Notes under the pieces: model-generated
The model's input: only the letters and a program-made list of their open reading frames with translations
What the model was told of the DNA's origin: nothing
Database searches by the model: none
Translations under genes and position numbers: made by a program
Part shown: in pieces, positions 8,188-17,397 of the stretch
How the letters are laid out: each line of letters starts with the position of its first letter
How positions within the stretch are numbered: position 1 is the first letter of the stretch
DNA from: G963422595 sp963422595
GTDB taxonomy: Bacteria; Pseudomonadota; Gammaproteobacteria; UBA4575
Reading direction: 5' to 3'
DNA: 64,000 nt
Assembly: GCA_963422595.1 (NCBI GenBank)
Contig: OY730298.1
Coordinates: 248,001-312,000 of the forward strand

Positions 8188-8655
8188 ATGAGTCACGTAC
8201 CCAGCATATTGCTCGCCAGTCACGGCACGGCTGGCGCTCAAGCGGCTGAACGGAAGGTGTTTGAAATCTATGCGCGTGATACGCGCGTCACACATTTGTT
8301 GGTAGTGCCGGAATTTTGGCAGTATATGCTGGGTGATGATTGGCTTAGTAGTAGTTCAACACGTAAACAATTTGGTGACTATCTGGAAGCAGAGCTTGAC
8401 AACGAGGTAAATCAGCACATTGAGCGCATACATAGTCAGTTTATGCGGTTGGGCGTGCAAGCTACCCATAAGGTTGTGTCGGGTAGCCCTGAAAAGTGCC
8501 TGATCAATGCCTGTAGGGAATCCATTTTTGATCTGGTGGTAATGGGTTCGCCTCGCCCCAGGGGTATGCCTGGTTTAAGTTCGCGCATGGCAACAAAAGC
8601 AGTTTCCAGTCGATTGACCGCGCCGCTGTTACAAGTGCCATATCCTGATGTTTGA
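8188..8655 (+). CDS. Universal stress protein (UspA family)
   Basis: This 155-residue single-domain USP has the N-terminal strand ILLASHGT and the C-terminal half DLVVMGSPRPRG..GLSSRMATKAVSSRL..PLLQVP. That half corresponds to the nucleotide-binding G-x2-G-x9-G(S/T) region. The glycine spacing here departs from the classical ATP-binding pattern, so nucleotide binding is uncertain. It overlaps the next gene by eight bases, which implies translational coupling. Its place in the UPF0324 cluster suggests it tunes or senses for that transporter; this is inference. Confidence 0.85.
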   Translation: MSHVPSILLASHGTAGAQAAERKVFEIYARDTRVTHLLVVPEFWQYMLGDDWLSSSSTRKQFGDYLEAELDNEVNQHIERIHSQFMRLGVQATHKVVSGSPEKCLINACRESIFDLVVMGSPRPRGMPGLSSRMATKAVSSRLTAPLLQVPYPDV

Positions 8656-9259
8656 TGGAGCAGGCTTGCAGGAACGTGAGGATAAGGCATGGGCGGAGTT
8701 TAAAACTCCTGTAGACGAAACCTTGCTATTGGAATTTTGCCGGGATACGGAGCGATTGTTGCGTATAAATCCTTATTTAGTATTTGAAAAGTGGGAAAAA
8801 ACAGCGGCCCGAAGATACCGCATGGAGGTGGTGAATCATAGTCAAATTCCGGCTTTCAAAATTGCGACTGATTTGGAGGTATATACGCATCCAACCGGTG
8901 TGGAAATTCATTATCACCAGGGCCTGAAATCCTGTACCAGGTTTTCTATAGAGGCCATACCCGAGGGTTCCAGACTTATTATTACCGAAGTATTTGAGGG
9001 CGTGGCAGAAGCCGAACGGTTAACGAGATTGCATGAGGCAGACAAAAGCCTGACTAAATGGGCCGAGGAGATTCAGGTCTATCTGGTGCACTGGAAACGT
9101 TGGGCATGGTTTGCTCCCTGGCGATATTACAAGCAGCATATCTGGCAGCCGTTAACACCTGCTGGCAGAAGAGTTACTTATATGTTGTTGTGGATAAGCG
9201 TGGTGGAAATTGCGCTTGTCGGTTTAGGTGCGGCCATTTATTTTGTTGAGTACGGATAA
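8648..9259 (+). CDS. SRPBCC (START-like) domain protein with C-terminal membrane anchor
   Basis: This 203-residue protein begins eight bases before the universal stress protein stop. Residues about 10-150 look like an SRPBCC/polyketide-cyclase fold (RYRMEVVNHSQIPAFKI, LEVYTHPTGVEIHYHQGLKS, SRLIITEVFEG), a lipid or hydrophobic-ligand binding scaffold. A basic aromatic stretch (HWKRWAWFAPWRYYKQHIW) and one hydrophobic helix (YMLLWISVVEIALVGLGAAIYF) follow, placing the domain at the inner face of the membrane. The fold call is by pattern only. Function is unknown; it is last in the probable UPF0324 operon. Confidence 0.65.
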   Translation: MFDGAGLQEREDKAWAEFKTPVDETLLLEFCRDTERLLRINPYLVFEKWEKTAARRYRMEVVNHSQIPAFKIATDLEVYTHPTGVEIHYHQGLKSCTRFSIEAIPEGSRLIITEVFEGVAEAERLTRLHEADKSLTKWAEEIQVYLVHWKRWAWFAPWRYYKQHIWQPLTPAGRRVTYMLLWISVVEIALVGLGAAIYFVEYG

Positions 9260-9301
9260 TGTGGCTTATGCCTTGTCACGCTGACCGCTGCCGCAATCGG
9301 C

Positions 9302-9415
9302 TTAGGTTTCTAGCGGCGTTTCGTGATCATTTTCAACCCATAAAGGCACACCCGCAGGCGGCGGCAAAACCTGATATTCATCGGCTTTGAGGTCTTTATG
9401 AATCCCGGTGCGCAT
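9302..9415 (-). CDS. 37-residue hypothetical protein trailing aceF
   Basis: An ATG at 9415, eight bases after the aceF stop codon, opens a 37-codon frame. The product reads MRTGIHKDLKADEYQVLP followed by a proline/acid-rich end (PPAGVPLWVENDHETPLET). The composition is protein-like and the position suggests a third small gene of the aceEF transcript, but no family is recognised. A weak GCAACC stretch stands where a ribosome binding site should be, so it could be a chance frame. Confidence 0.4.
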   Translation of the reverse strand: MRTGIHKDLKADEYQVLPPPAGVPLWVENDHETPLET

Positions 9416-9423
9416 AAAGGTTG

Positions 9424-10671
9424 CTATAAAATAAGCCTCCATATGTCTTCCAGAATAGCCTTTACGTGTGTGCAAAAACGCGCCGCATCGGCGCCGTTAA
9501 TGACCCGATGATCATACGATAAGGAAAGAGGCAGTAGCTTTTTGCGCGCCGCACCAGTTGCCGTGGAGCTCTCTTGTATCACCATTTTGGATACTCCGAG
9601 GATGGCGACTTCAGGGGGGTTGATTATTGGCGTGAAGGCTCGCCCGCCTATATTACCCAGGCTGGAAATGGTTATGCTGGCGCCCCCCATTTGTTGTGGG
9701 GTGAGTTTTCTTTGTCTCGCGAGACTGCTTATTTCTACCAGTTCCATGGCAATTTGCCGGAGGTTTTTTTTGTCGACATCGCGTAATACCGGCACCAGCA
9801 ATCCATGCGGCGTATCCACGGCAATGCCTATATGGAAATATTTTTTATAGATAAGTCGTTCTGATACAGCATCAAGTGAGGCATTGAATTGAGGAAATTG
9901 CCTGAGTGTCGCGACCATGGCTTTTATCACGAATGCCAGCGGCGTGAGTTTTGTTTTTTTGGCCAGCTGCTTTCGATGATGTTCCAGTAGTGTAATGTCC
10001 GCTGTGTCGAAATGCGTTACACGTGGAATGCTCTGCCACGCGGCTAATATATTTTTTGCGGTCAGTTTTTGTATCCTGGTTTGCTCTATGGCTTCAGTTT
10101 CACCGTAGGCTGAAAAATCCAGTGACTCGGTTGCAGTGGCATCGACGGCGCGTAAATTTTTGCGCACGTAATTCTGCACGTCTTCTATCGTTATCCGTTG
10201 TTGGCGGCCGCTCCCCGACACCGCACTGAGGTCTGCACTTAATTCACGTGCGTATTTGTATACGCCCGGACTGGCGTAGGCAGCATCGGAGCTTTGAGAT
10301 AAAGGTGGCACCGGCTGGCCCGTCACCGCCGGGCTTGGATGCCTGGTGGTCGCAGCTTCGATCGCTTGATTATGGTCGAGACTGGCGGCAGTTTTTTCAG
10401 CTTGCGTTGGTTGCGAGGTATCGCCTGCACTCGCTATTTCAAGAGTCACCAGGGGACTACCTTCTGTAACTTCGACGCCTGCCGTTATATGTATTTTTTG
10501 GATTTTCCCATTGTATGGCGATGGGAAATCTATCATGGCTTTCTCGCTTTCAATGGTGACCAGTGGTTGATTGGTTGCTACCTTATCGCCAACGTTAACC
10601 AGTACTTCTACTATAGTGATGAAACTGTGTGCTTCGATACCGGTAACGTGTATGTCTTTAAGTGCGGTCAT
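9424..10671 (-). CDS. aceF: Pyruvate dehydrogenase E2, dihydrolipoyl acetyltransferase
   Basis: E2 moves the acetyl group from E1 to CoA in the pyruvate dehydrogenase complex. The 415-residue protein has one lipoyl domain (lipoyl lysine K44 in ESEKAMIDFP; E. coli has three such domains), an alanine/proline linker, a peripheral subunit-binding domain (about 130-170) and the catalytic domain with SYDHRVING (H388, N392). The asparagine in place of aspartate in DHRxxDG also occurs in Azotobacter E2p, so activity is expected. It begins eight bases after the aceE stop. No E3 (lpd) gene follows in this window. Confidence 0.95.
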   Translation of the reverse strand: MTALKDIHVTGIEAHSFITIVEVLVNVGDKVATNQPLVTIESEKAMIDFPSPYNGKIQKIHITAGVEVTEGSPLVTLEIASAGDTSQPTQAEKTAASLDHNQAIEAATTRHPSPAVTGQPVPPLSQSSDAAYASPGVYKYARELSADLSAVSGSGRQQRITIEDVQNYVRKNLRAVDATATESLDFSAYGETEAIEQTRIQKLTAKNILAAWQSIPRVTHFDTADITLLEHHRKQLAKKTKLTPLAFVIKAMVATLRQFPQFNASLDAVSERLIYKKYFHIGIAVDTPHGLLVPVLRDVDKKNLRQIAMELVEISSLARQRKLTPQQMGGASITISSLGNIGGRAFTPIINPPEVAILGVSKMVIQESSTATGAARKKLLPLSLSYDHRVINGADAARFCTHVKAILEDIWRLIL

Positions 10672-10679
10672 GGTTTGTT

Positions 10680-13352
10680 CTAGGAAAGTGCAGGGTCGGG
10701 TTTTTCCGGATCGATGTCGTATTTTTTAAGCGCGGCACTGATCAAGGATTTATCAATTGTCCCTTCAGCCACCAGCGCGTGTATGGCGGCCAGCACGATG
10801 TGACGAGCGTCTACTTCAAAGAAGCTGCGTAGTCGCTGGCGCGTATCGCTGCGTCCAAAACCATCTGTGCCCAGGACTATGTACTTTGATTTTACATATG
10901 GGCGAATTTGATCGGCATGAATTTTCATGTAGTCTGAAGCCGCGATAACCGGGCCTGGTGAAGCATGCAGGCATTGTTCCACGTATGGAATTTTCCGCGC
11001 ACTCTGCGGATGCAGCATATTCCAGCGCTGCACTTGCATGCCGTCCCTGCGCAGCTGATTAAAGCTGGTGACGCTCCAGATATCGGCCGCGATATTAAAA
11101 TCCTGCTGTAGCAGTTCTGCCGCGCGTATCGCTTCTCGCAGTATGGCGCCACTACCCAGTAATTGAACGCGCGCCCTGCCTCCCGGAGCGGCCGACAGCG
11201 TACCGGGAGATGTGTTTTTGCGCAACAGGTACATCCCCCGTACGATGCCTTCTTTGCAATCTGCGGGCATTGCTGGCTGCGCGTAGTTTTCATTCATCAC
11301 GGTAATGTAATAGAACTGGTCCAGTTGCTTTATGTACATGGCCTCAAGACCGTGATGCACGATTACCGCGAGTTCATACGCGAAAGCGGGATCATAGGCG
11401 CAACAGTTTGGAATCGTGGATGCCAACAGGTGGCTGTGGCCGTCCTGATGTTGTAGCCCCTCGCCCGCCAGGGTGGTGCGACCGGCAGTGCCACCAATTA
11501 AAAAACCGCGCGCGCGGCTGTCGCCCGCCGCCCAGGCCAGATCACCCACGCGCTGAAAACCAAATATGGAATAAAAGATATAAAACGGGATCATCGGCAT
11601 GTTATGGGAGCTGTAAGACGTGGCCGCGGCAATCCAGGAAGACATGGCGCCCGCTTCTGTAATTCCTTCTTCTAAAATCTGGCCAGCCCGGCCCTCACGA
11701 TAGGGCAATAATTCGTCCGCGTCGACGGGATCGTAGAGTTGTCCTTTGTGCGCGTAAATTCCCATGCTGCGAAATAGTCCTTCCATGCCAAACGTGCGCG
11801 CTTCGTCGGGTACGATCGGCACGATGTGCCTGGCAATGGACTGCTCCCGCGTCAGGGCGAACAGGATTCTAACGAATGCCGTGGTGGTTGATTTTTCGCG
11901 GCCGTTGCTTCCCGCCAGCAGGTCTTTGAAAATCCCGATGGGGGGAATTTGTAAATCGATTTCCGGGCTGTCGCGCTTCGGTAATTCTCCGCGTAATTTG
12001 TCGCGTAACTTTTTCAAATAACGCATCTCGGCACTGTCGTCCGGCGGCTTATAAAAAGGCACGTCTTCCAGTTCTGTATCTTTGAATGGGATGCGGTAAC
12101 GGTCTCGAAACGCGATCAGCGAATCTTTCGCGGGTTTTTTTAGTTGATGCGCGATATTCATACTTTCACCGCTTTTGCCTAAGCCATAGCCTTTTACCGT
12201 TTTGGCTAAAATAACCGTCGGTTGGCCACGATGTTTTACCGCTGCCGCGTAGGCCGCGTATACCTTTTGCTGATCATGGCCACCACGGTTTAAGCGCCAA
12301 ATATCATCATCGGTCATGTGTGCGATAAGTTTTACAAGTTCAGGATATTTCCCAAAGAAATGTTCCCGCACATAGGCGCCGCCCTTGGCCCGATAGTTTT
12401 GGTAGTCGCCGTCCAGGGCCTCTTCCATGCGTTTGCGTAGAATTCCTTCTTTGTCGCGCGCCAGTAATGGATCCCAGTTCCCTCCCCAGAGTACCTTGAT
12501 GACGTTCCAGCCGGCACCACGAAAGTTACCTTCCAGTTCCTGGATAATTTTGCCGTTGCCGCGCACCGGACCGTCCAATCGCTGTAAGTTGCAGTTGATG
12601 ACGAAGATCAAATTGTCGAGTTCTTCACGCGCCGCTAATGAAATGGCGCCAAGGGCTTCTGGTTCATCCATTTCTCCATCACCTGTGAATACCCATACTT
12701 TACGATTGCCCTTATCTATGATGCCGCGATCATGCAGGTATTCCATAAACCGCGCCTGGTAAATCCCCATAATCGGCGCCAGTCCCATTGACACTGTTGG
12801 AAACTGCCAAAAATCCGGCATCAGCCACGGGTGCGGATAGGAGGATAGGCCTTTACCTGTCACTTCGCGTCGAAAGTGCCGCAGTTGTGCTTCGGTTATG
12901 CGCCCTTCAAGGTAGGCGCGGGCATATACGCCAGGCGCGGCGTGTCCCTGAAAATACACCAGATCACCAGTAAAATCGCGACTGGCAGGGCGAAAGAAAT
13001 GATTGAAACCGATACTGATTAAAGTCGCCGCGGACGCATAGGTGGATATGTGTCCGCCCAGTTCGGGAAATTTCTTATTGGCCTTGACTACCATCGCCAA
13101 GGCGTTCCAACGCTCCAGTGAACGCACGCGATGCTCCATTCTTGGGTCGCCGGGTAGACGCTCTTCAGCGTCCGCGGGGATGGTGTTGACATAGGCCGTA
13201 GTGTTACGAAATGGCAGGTTTACGCCAGCAATCCGCGCACTGTGAATAAGCCGTTCGATTATGTAGTGCGCGCGATTTGCGCCATCGCTTTCCAAAATAG
13301 CGTGCAGGGCGTCAAGCCATTCCCGCGTTTCTTGTGGATCGATATCGTCCAT
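10680..13352 (-). CDS. aceE: Pyruvate dehydrogenase E1 component (homodimeric type)
   Basis: This is thiamine-diphosphate-dependent decarboxylation of pyruvate, first step of the complex that feeds acetyl-CoA to the TCA cycle. The 890-residue product matches E. coli AceE (887) in length and in motifs: the thiamine-diphosphate signature GDGEMDEPEA..NLIFVINCNLQRLDGPVRGN and the N-terminal DIDPQETREWLDAL. ATG 13352 is chosen because it fits the E. coli N-terminus; the frame is open to 13439, but the additional 29 residues look non-homologous. It is the first gene of the aceEF pair, and the homodimeric E1 type is typical of gamma- and betaproteobacteria. Confidence 0.96.
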   Translation of the reverse strand: MDDIDPQETREWLDALHAILESDGANRAHYIIERLIHSARIAGVNLPFRNTTAYVNTIPADAEERLPGDPRMEHRVRSLERWNALAMVVKANKKFPELGGHISTYASAATLISIGFNHFFRPASRDFTGDLVYFQGHAAPGVYARAYLEGRITEAQLRHFRREVTGKGLSSYPHPWLMPDFWQFPTVSMGLAPIMGIYQARFMEYLHDRGIIDKGNRKVWVFTGDGEMDEPEALGAISLAAREELDNLIFVINCNLQRLDGPVRGNGKIIQELEGNFRGAGWNVIKVLWGGNWDPLLARDKEGILRKRMEEALDGDYQNYRAKGGAYVREHFFGKYPELVKLIAHMTDDDIWRLNRGGHDQQKVYAAYAAAVKHRGQPTVILAKTVKGYGLGKSGESMNIAHQLKKPAKDSLIAFRDRYRIPFKDTELEDVPFYKPPDDSAEMRYLKKLRDKLRGELPKRDSPEIDLQIPPIGIFKDLLAGSNGREKSTTTAFVRILFALTREQSIARHIVPIVPDEARTFGMEGLFRSMGIYAHKGQLYDPVDADELLPYREGRAGQILEEGITEAGAMSSWIAAATSYSSHNMPMIPFYIFYSIFGFQRVGDLAWAAGDSRARGFLIGGTAGRTTLAGEGLQHQDGHSHLLASTIPNCCAYDPAFAYELAVIVHHGLEAMYIKQLDQFYYITVMNENYAQPAMPADCKEGIVRGMYLLRKNTSPGTLSAAPGGRARVQLLGSGAILREAIRAAELLQQDFNIAADIWSVTSFNQLRRDGMQVQRWNMLHPQSARKIPYVEQCLHASPGPVIAASDYMKIHADQIRPYVKSKYIVLGTDGFGRSDTRQRLRSFFEVDARHIVLAAIHALVAEGTIDKSLISAALKKYDIDPEKPDPALS

Positions 13353-13574
13353 TGTAATCAGAACTTTTTTGATAAGCGGCTCATGTCGTTTATATTTACG
13401 TAAGCACGTGGCACTTGCAAGTAGCTGTAAAACGGCCACTTCGATTAAGAGTCAATGCGTCACGTTAGTTGGCACGGAACGTTAGAGCTGAAATTGGCGC
13501 CGTGATGTATATGGAAATACTATGCTCGCTGCCTGAATTTTGGCTCATGTCGTCACGCTGCTAACGTCGCACTG

Positions 13575-14755
13575 ATGATTAACAGGCGAATCGAGATTAA
13601 ACCATTGATGGTCAACAATTCCGAACTTGGGCTGGCAATGACGGGCGGCGGTGCGCGTGCTGCCTATCAGGTAGGTTTGCTGCGGTTTATTTGTAGAGAA
13701 TTTCCCGATTTTTGTCCGCCTGTCATCACCGGGGTCTCCGCTGGTGCAGTAAACGCGGCATATCTGGCCGCGTATCCAGGTACTTTTTGTCAGGCCGTAG
13801 AAGAATTATCGAAATTTTGGCTGGAGCTTGGCACTGATAATATCTTTCGTACCGATAGCCGTTATTTTCTGATTGGTTTCATAACGTTGGGGATTTCATT
13901 TCCTGCTTGGCGGAAGCCGGTTAGCACCACAAACGCGCGGCTTGCTGGATAGCCAGCCATTACGTTTTTACCTGGAACAAAAATTCAATAATAAAGCAGC
14001 ACTTCCGATACCGGGGATACGCCAGAATATCGCTGGCGGTCGTTTACAGGTGCTCGGTATTACCAAGTACTAATTACAGCACTGGCAAATCGATTACCTG
14101 GATACAGGGCCAGGCACGCGATCATTGGAAACGGCCACGGCGTCGCAGTGCCTCAGTTGAAATTACCATTGAACATATCATGGCTTCGGCAGCATTACCG
14201 CTGGTGTTTCCCGCGGTGAAGCTCAACGATGGCTGGCACGGAGATGGCGGCATACGTTCCATTGCGCCACTATCTCCGGCTATGCATCTGGGTGCCACAA
14301 GAGTGGTGGCAATTTCCACGCGCTTTCAAGGTGCTCAGATTACTCCGGATGAACCGATGACTTCTGAGTATGCTTCGGTAGCACAGATCATCGGCATTAT
14401 ACTGGACGCTATTTTTTTGGACCTGCTCGATTATGACGCCGCCAACATAGAGCGTATCAGTGAACTTATTGAAGAGGTTTCGGAAGATACGAGAAAGCAG
14501 TTCAGGAGCGTGCAACTCTTGATTCTTCGCCCTTCCAAGGATTTAGGTAAACTTGCAAGTGAGTTTGAGTTTCGTTTGCCACAGCCATTCCGCTATTTCA
14601 CGCGCAGTTTCGGCACGCGCAATACTAGAAGCCCGGACGCTTTGTCAATGTTGATGTTTCAGCATGAATACCTTGAGTCTCTAATTGATCTTGGCGAATA
14701 CGATGCGGAACAAAATTTCGCACGTATTGAAGAATTTTTAAGCGCGAAACCATAA
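13575..14755 (+). pseudogene. Patatin-like phospholipase gene with two +1 frameshifts
   Basis: Three consecutive frames together give one patatin-like protein of about 393 residues. Frame one holds GLAMTGGGARAAYQVG (oxyanion loop) and GVSAG with the nucleophile serine. Frame two runs from about 13903 to 14073 (RLAPQTRGLLDSQPLRFYL). Frame three holds TNYSTGKSITW, IEHIMASAALPLVFPAV and the catalytic DGG (HGDGGIRSIAPLSPA). Removing one C at 13902/13903 and one A at 14065/14066 restores a continuous reading frame with family-consistent junctions (SFLLGGSRLAP; ITSTNYSTG). All catalytic residues remain, so inactivation may be recent or the indels may be sequence errors. Confidence 0.85.
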
Positions 14756-14807
14756 AGCCAGAGTAAAGAAAATCCCCCCGAATCCTGCCGCGAGGCGTGG
14801 TTATCAT

Positions 14808-16097
14808 TTACGCCGCCGCTGTCAGGGCCTGATCCAGGTCGGCGATAATATCAGCAACGTCTTCCAAACCGATTGAAAGGCGTACTACGTCCGGACCGGC
14901 ACCGGCGGCAATCTGCTGCTGTTCGCTTAATTGGCGATGGGTGGTGGAGGCAGGATGGATGATCAATGAGCGCGTATCGCCGATGTTGGCGAGATGTGAA
15001 AATAACTGGCAGCTTTCCACAGCTTTAATTCCCATGTCGTAACCGCCTTTTACACCAAAGGTAAAGACGGCTCCGGCACCCCGCGAGCAATATTTTTGTG
15101 CCAGTTTATGGTAGGTGCTTGATTGTAAGCCGGCATAGGATACCCAGCTAACGCGATCGTCCTGTTCCAGCCATTGGGCAACTTGCAAGGCATTTTTTGA
15201 ATGCTGGTCCATACGCAAAGGCAATGTCTCAATACCCAGTAACGTAAGATAAGCATTCATCGGTGACATCGCCGGGCCTAAATCACGCAGCCCTATCGCG
15301 TGGCTGTAGACGGTGAACGCCATGGCACCAAAAGCTTTATGGAAGTTTAAGCCGTGATAGGCCGTGCATGGCTCGGTAATGTCTTTGAATTTATCGTTTT
15401 GTGCCCAATCAAATTTACCGCTGTCCACCACGGCGCCACCAATCGCATTTCCATGTCCCGATAAAAACTTGGTGGTTGAATGTATGACAATATCAACGCC
15501 ATATTCAAAGGGCTTACATAATGCCGGCGATGCCATGGTGTTGTCGACGATGCATGGAATACCCGCCGTATGTGCGATTTCAGCAATTTCCCCGATATCG
15601 CAGACGATGCCGCCCGGATTCGCCAGACTCTCGGTAAAAACAGCTTTCGTCTTTGATGTAATCGCCTTGCGAAAATTTTCCGGATCAACGGGATCAACGA
15701 AAATAACGTTCCAGCCAAAACGCTTGAATGAATGACCAAATTGCGTGATAGAACCACCATAAAGTTTATTGGAGGCGATAAAGTCATCGCCACTTTTCAT
15801 TAAACCGAATAAGGTGAGCAGTTGTGCCGAATGTCCGGAAGCCGTGCAGGTCGCGCCAACTCCTCCTTCTAAGTCTGCGATACGGGCCTGCAAGGTGCTT
15901 ACGGTAGGATTCGTCAGGCGCGAATAAATAAAGCCTTCTTTTTCAAGGTTAAATAAAGCCGCGGCGTGCTCAGAATCCTCAAATACGAAAGAGGTGGACT
16001 GATAAATAGGCGTGCCGCGCGCACCAGTGGCAGAATCTGGCGCGGCACCCGCGTGTATGGCACGGGTTGCGAACCCATGTTGTGAATTATTATTCAC
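14808..16097 (-). CDS. metY: O-acetylhomoserine aminocarboxypropyltransferase (sulfhydrylase)
   Basis: This PLP-dependent Cys/Met metabolism enzyme makes homocysteine from O-acetylhomoserine and sulfide, bypassing cystathionine. The 429-residue length and motifs (YSRLTNPTVSTLQ, ASGHSAQLLTLF, VDNTMASPALCKPFEYG, HSTTKFLSGHG with PLP lysine K210) fit MetY better than the roughly 400-residue MetB or MetZ. The start is GTG 16097 with AAGGAGT a few bases upstream. No SAM riboswitch is recognisable in 16098-16296. It stands alone and converges on the broken patatin gene. Confidence 0.92.
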   Translation of the reverse strand: MNNNSQHGFATRAIHAGAAPDSATGARGTPIYQSTSFVFEDSEHAAALFNLEKEGFIYSRLTNPTVSTLQARIADLEGGVGATCTASGHSAQLLTLFGLMKSGDDFIASNKLYGGSITQFGHSFKRFGWNVIFVDPVDPENFRKAITSKTKAVFTESLANPGGIVCDIGEIAEIAHTAGIPCIVDNTMASPALCKPFEYGVDIVIHSTTKFLSGHGNAIGGAVVDSGKFDWAQNDKFKDITEPCTAYHGLNFHKAFGAMAFTVYSHAIGLRDLGPAMSPMNAYLTLLGIETLPLRMDQHSKNALQVAQWLEQDDRVSWVSYAGLQSSTYHKLAQKYCSRGAGAVFTFGVKGGYDMGIKAVESCQLFSHLANIGDTRSLIIHPASTTHRQLSEQQQIAAGAGPDVVRLSIGLEDVADIIADLDQALTAAA

Positions 16098-16335
16098 GTT
16101 GACTCCTTATGTAGTTAGCCAGTCAGATATTTTTGTTTATTTTATGACTTAAATAGCTGAAGATATACCCCTTCCATGAGAACGCTATCCTGACGTGCCT
16201 GCGGAACCTCGGCTGTTTTCGCCACCCCAACAGTTATGCCGCTTTATCCTGTATATATTCTTTTGAACTACACATTATCCTGGTTACCAGGTTATTATGC
16301 CTGGTCTTCACGAATCAGAACCAGGCATTCACGAT

Positions 16336-16746
16336 ATGAATGATAAATCTCCAGAATTATTGGTCGTGCAGCTAAACGGCTCGGCAATTCTTGAATATGA
16401 TCGCAATCAACAGTTATCGAAGGCCCAGCGTCGGGCGCTTACATTGATGGATGAAAAATTGGATCAGGGAATAAGCCTGGGCGATGAGTTCATCCCGCAA
16501 CCCGGTTTAGAGCAGCGTGTCGAATTCATCGCCGCGAATTTGGTTTCTGCTTTGTTAAATGCAGAGGACGTGCTGGCCGCCGCAAGTTGCGCATATCTGG
16601 CGAAGGCGTTACCCGAACTGAAACAGATCAAGGCATTGGAAAAAAGTGGCCAGGTAGCAATCGAGTTAATCTTCAACCGTGAATACCAAAAAGAAGTAAA
16701 AATGCAGTATAAACCTTTAAGTGAAATTGCCACGTCGCTACATTAA
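16336..16746 (+). CDS. Conserved hypothetical protein
   Basis: This 136-residue soluble protein is predicted all-helical, with no signal peptide. It begins MNDKSPELLVVQLNGSAIL and continues EYDRNQQLSKAQRRAL. I believe similar proteins occur in other gammaproteobacteria, but I know no function. ATG 16336 matches that presumed family start; an in-frame ATG at 16297 would add 13 residues. A regular helix-rich C-terminal half with several alanine/leucine runs suggests a small binding or adaptor protein. There is no clear operon partner: metY is divergent and the next gene is 235 bases away. Confidence 0.65.
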   Translation: MNDKSPELLVVQLNGSAILEYDRNQQLSKAQRRALTLMDEKLDQGISLGDEFIPQPGLEQRVEFIAANLVSALLNAEDVLAAASCAYLAKALPELKQIKALEKSGQVAIELIFNREYQKEVKMQYKPLSEIATSLH

Positions 16747-16980
16747 ATCTCCTCTGTCTCCTGAATATTAAGGGGCTTAGTCTACCTGTGGATACGGCCA
16801 GGGTTTTCAGATGAAGGATGAAAAACTACCTGCCTGAGGCCTGTTGGTGAAGAAAAGCAATTATTTGGAGCAGTCTAATGTGGGAAAACCCCGGTGGGGA
16901 CAAAATATTGGCAATGGACAATTCGTAGAGTCTTTTAAGCGCTTGAAGTCGCCAATGAATTACACTATGCTGATGATGCT

Positions 16981-17397
16981 ATGACCCCTGAGTTAATCGG
17001 AATTTTAGGCGTTGGCGCTGCCCTTGCCGGGCTGATTTTTACTGGTCAGCGAAACCTGGGACAACGCATCAGTGAAACTAACCAGCGCATCAGTGAAACT
17101 AACCAGCGCATTGATCGGCTGGACGCTCGCATTGATGAAACCAATCAGCGCATGGATGATATTAACCAGCGCATTGATGATATTAACCAGCGCATTGGTC
17201 GGCTGGACGTTCGCATGGATGATACTAACCAGCGCATTGATGATATTAACCAGCGCATTGATGATACCCACCAGCGCATTGACCAGCTGGAAGTTCGCAT
17301 GGATGGACGGCTGCGGGACGTAGAGCATGGCATGGCCAGGCTGGAAGGTTTACTTGAAGGCCTGCGCGAAGCAATTGCCGGCAGACGTGCTGCATGA
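16981..17397 (+). CDS. Membrane-anchored heptad-repeat coiled-coil protein
   Basis: This 138-residue protein has an N-terminal hydrophobic helix (about 5-22, LIGILGVGAALAGLIFTG). Twelve seven-residue units follow at residues 29-112, of the pattern R(I/M)(D/S)(D/E)(T/I)NQ alternating with RI(D/G)RLD(A/V). It ends with MARLEGLLEGLREAI and a basic tail. The heptads predict a long parallel coiled coil projecting from the membrane. No catalytic motif is present and the function is unknown. The upstream 235 bases have no gene. The repeat number could change by recombination, altering rod length. Confidence 0.75.
   Translation: MTPELIGILGVGAALAGLIFTGQRNLGQRISETNQRISETNQRIDRLDARIDETNQRMDDINQRIDDINQRIGRLDVRMDDTNQRIDDINQRIDDTHQRIDQLEVRMDGRLRDVEHGMARLEGLLEGLREAIAGRRAA
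17065..17316 (+). repeat. Twelve tandem 21-bp units with an 84-bp superperiod
   Basis: Units start with CGCAT at 17065, 17086, 17107 and so on every 21 bases to 17296. Units 3-6 (17107-17190) and 7-10 (17191-17274) are near-copies of one 84-bp block, and units 11-12 begin a third block. Each unit starts with a CGC arginine codon, so gain or loss keeps the frame. Confidence 0.9.

Noticed and set aside
9472..9510. AceF catalytic motif DHRVING has Asn instead of Asp, suggesting an inactive E2.
   Set aside because: The same asparagine is found in the active Azotobacter vinelandii E2p, so it is a known variant.
16098..16296. Possible SAM riboswitch upstream of metY.
   Set aside because: No conserved core or pseudoknot pairing of SAM-I, SAM-II or SAM-IV types could be drawn.
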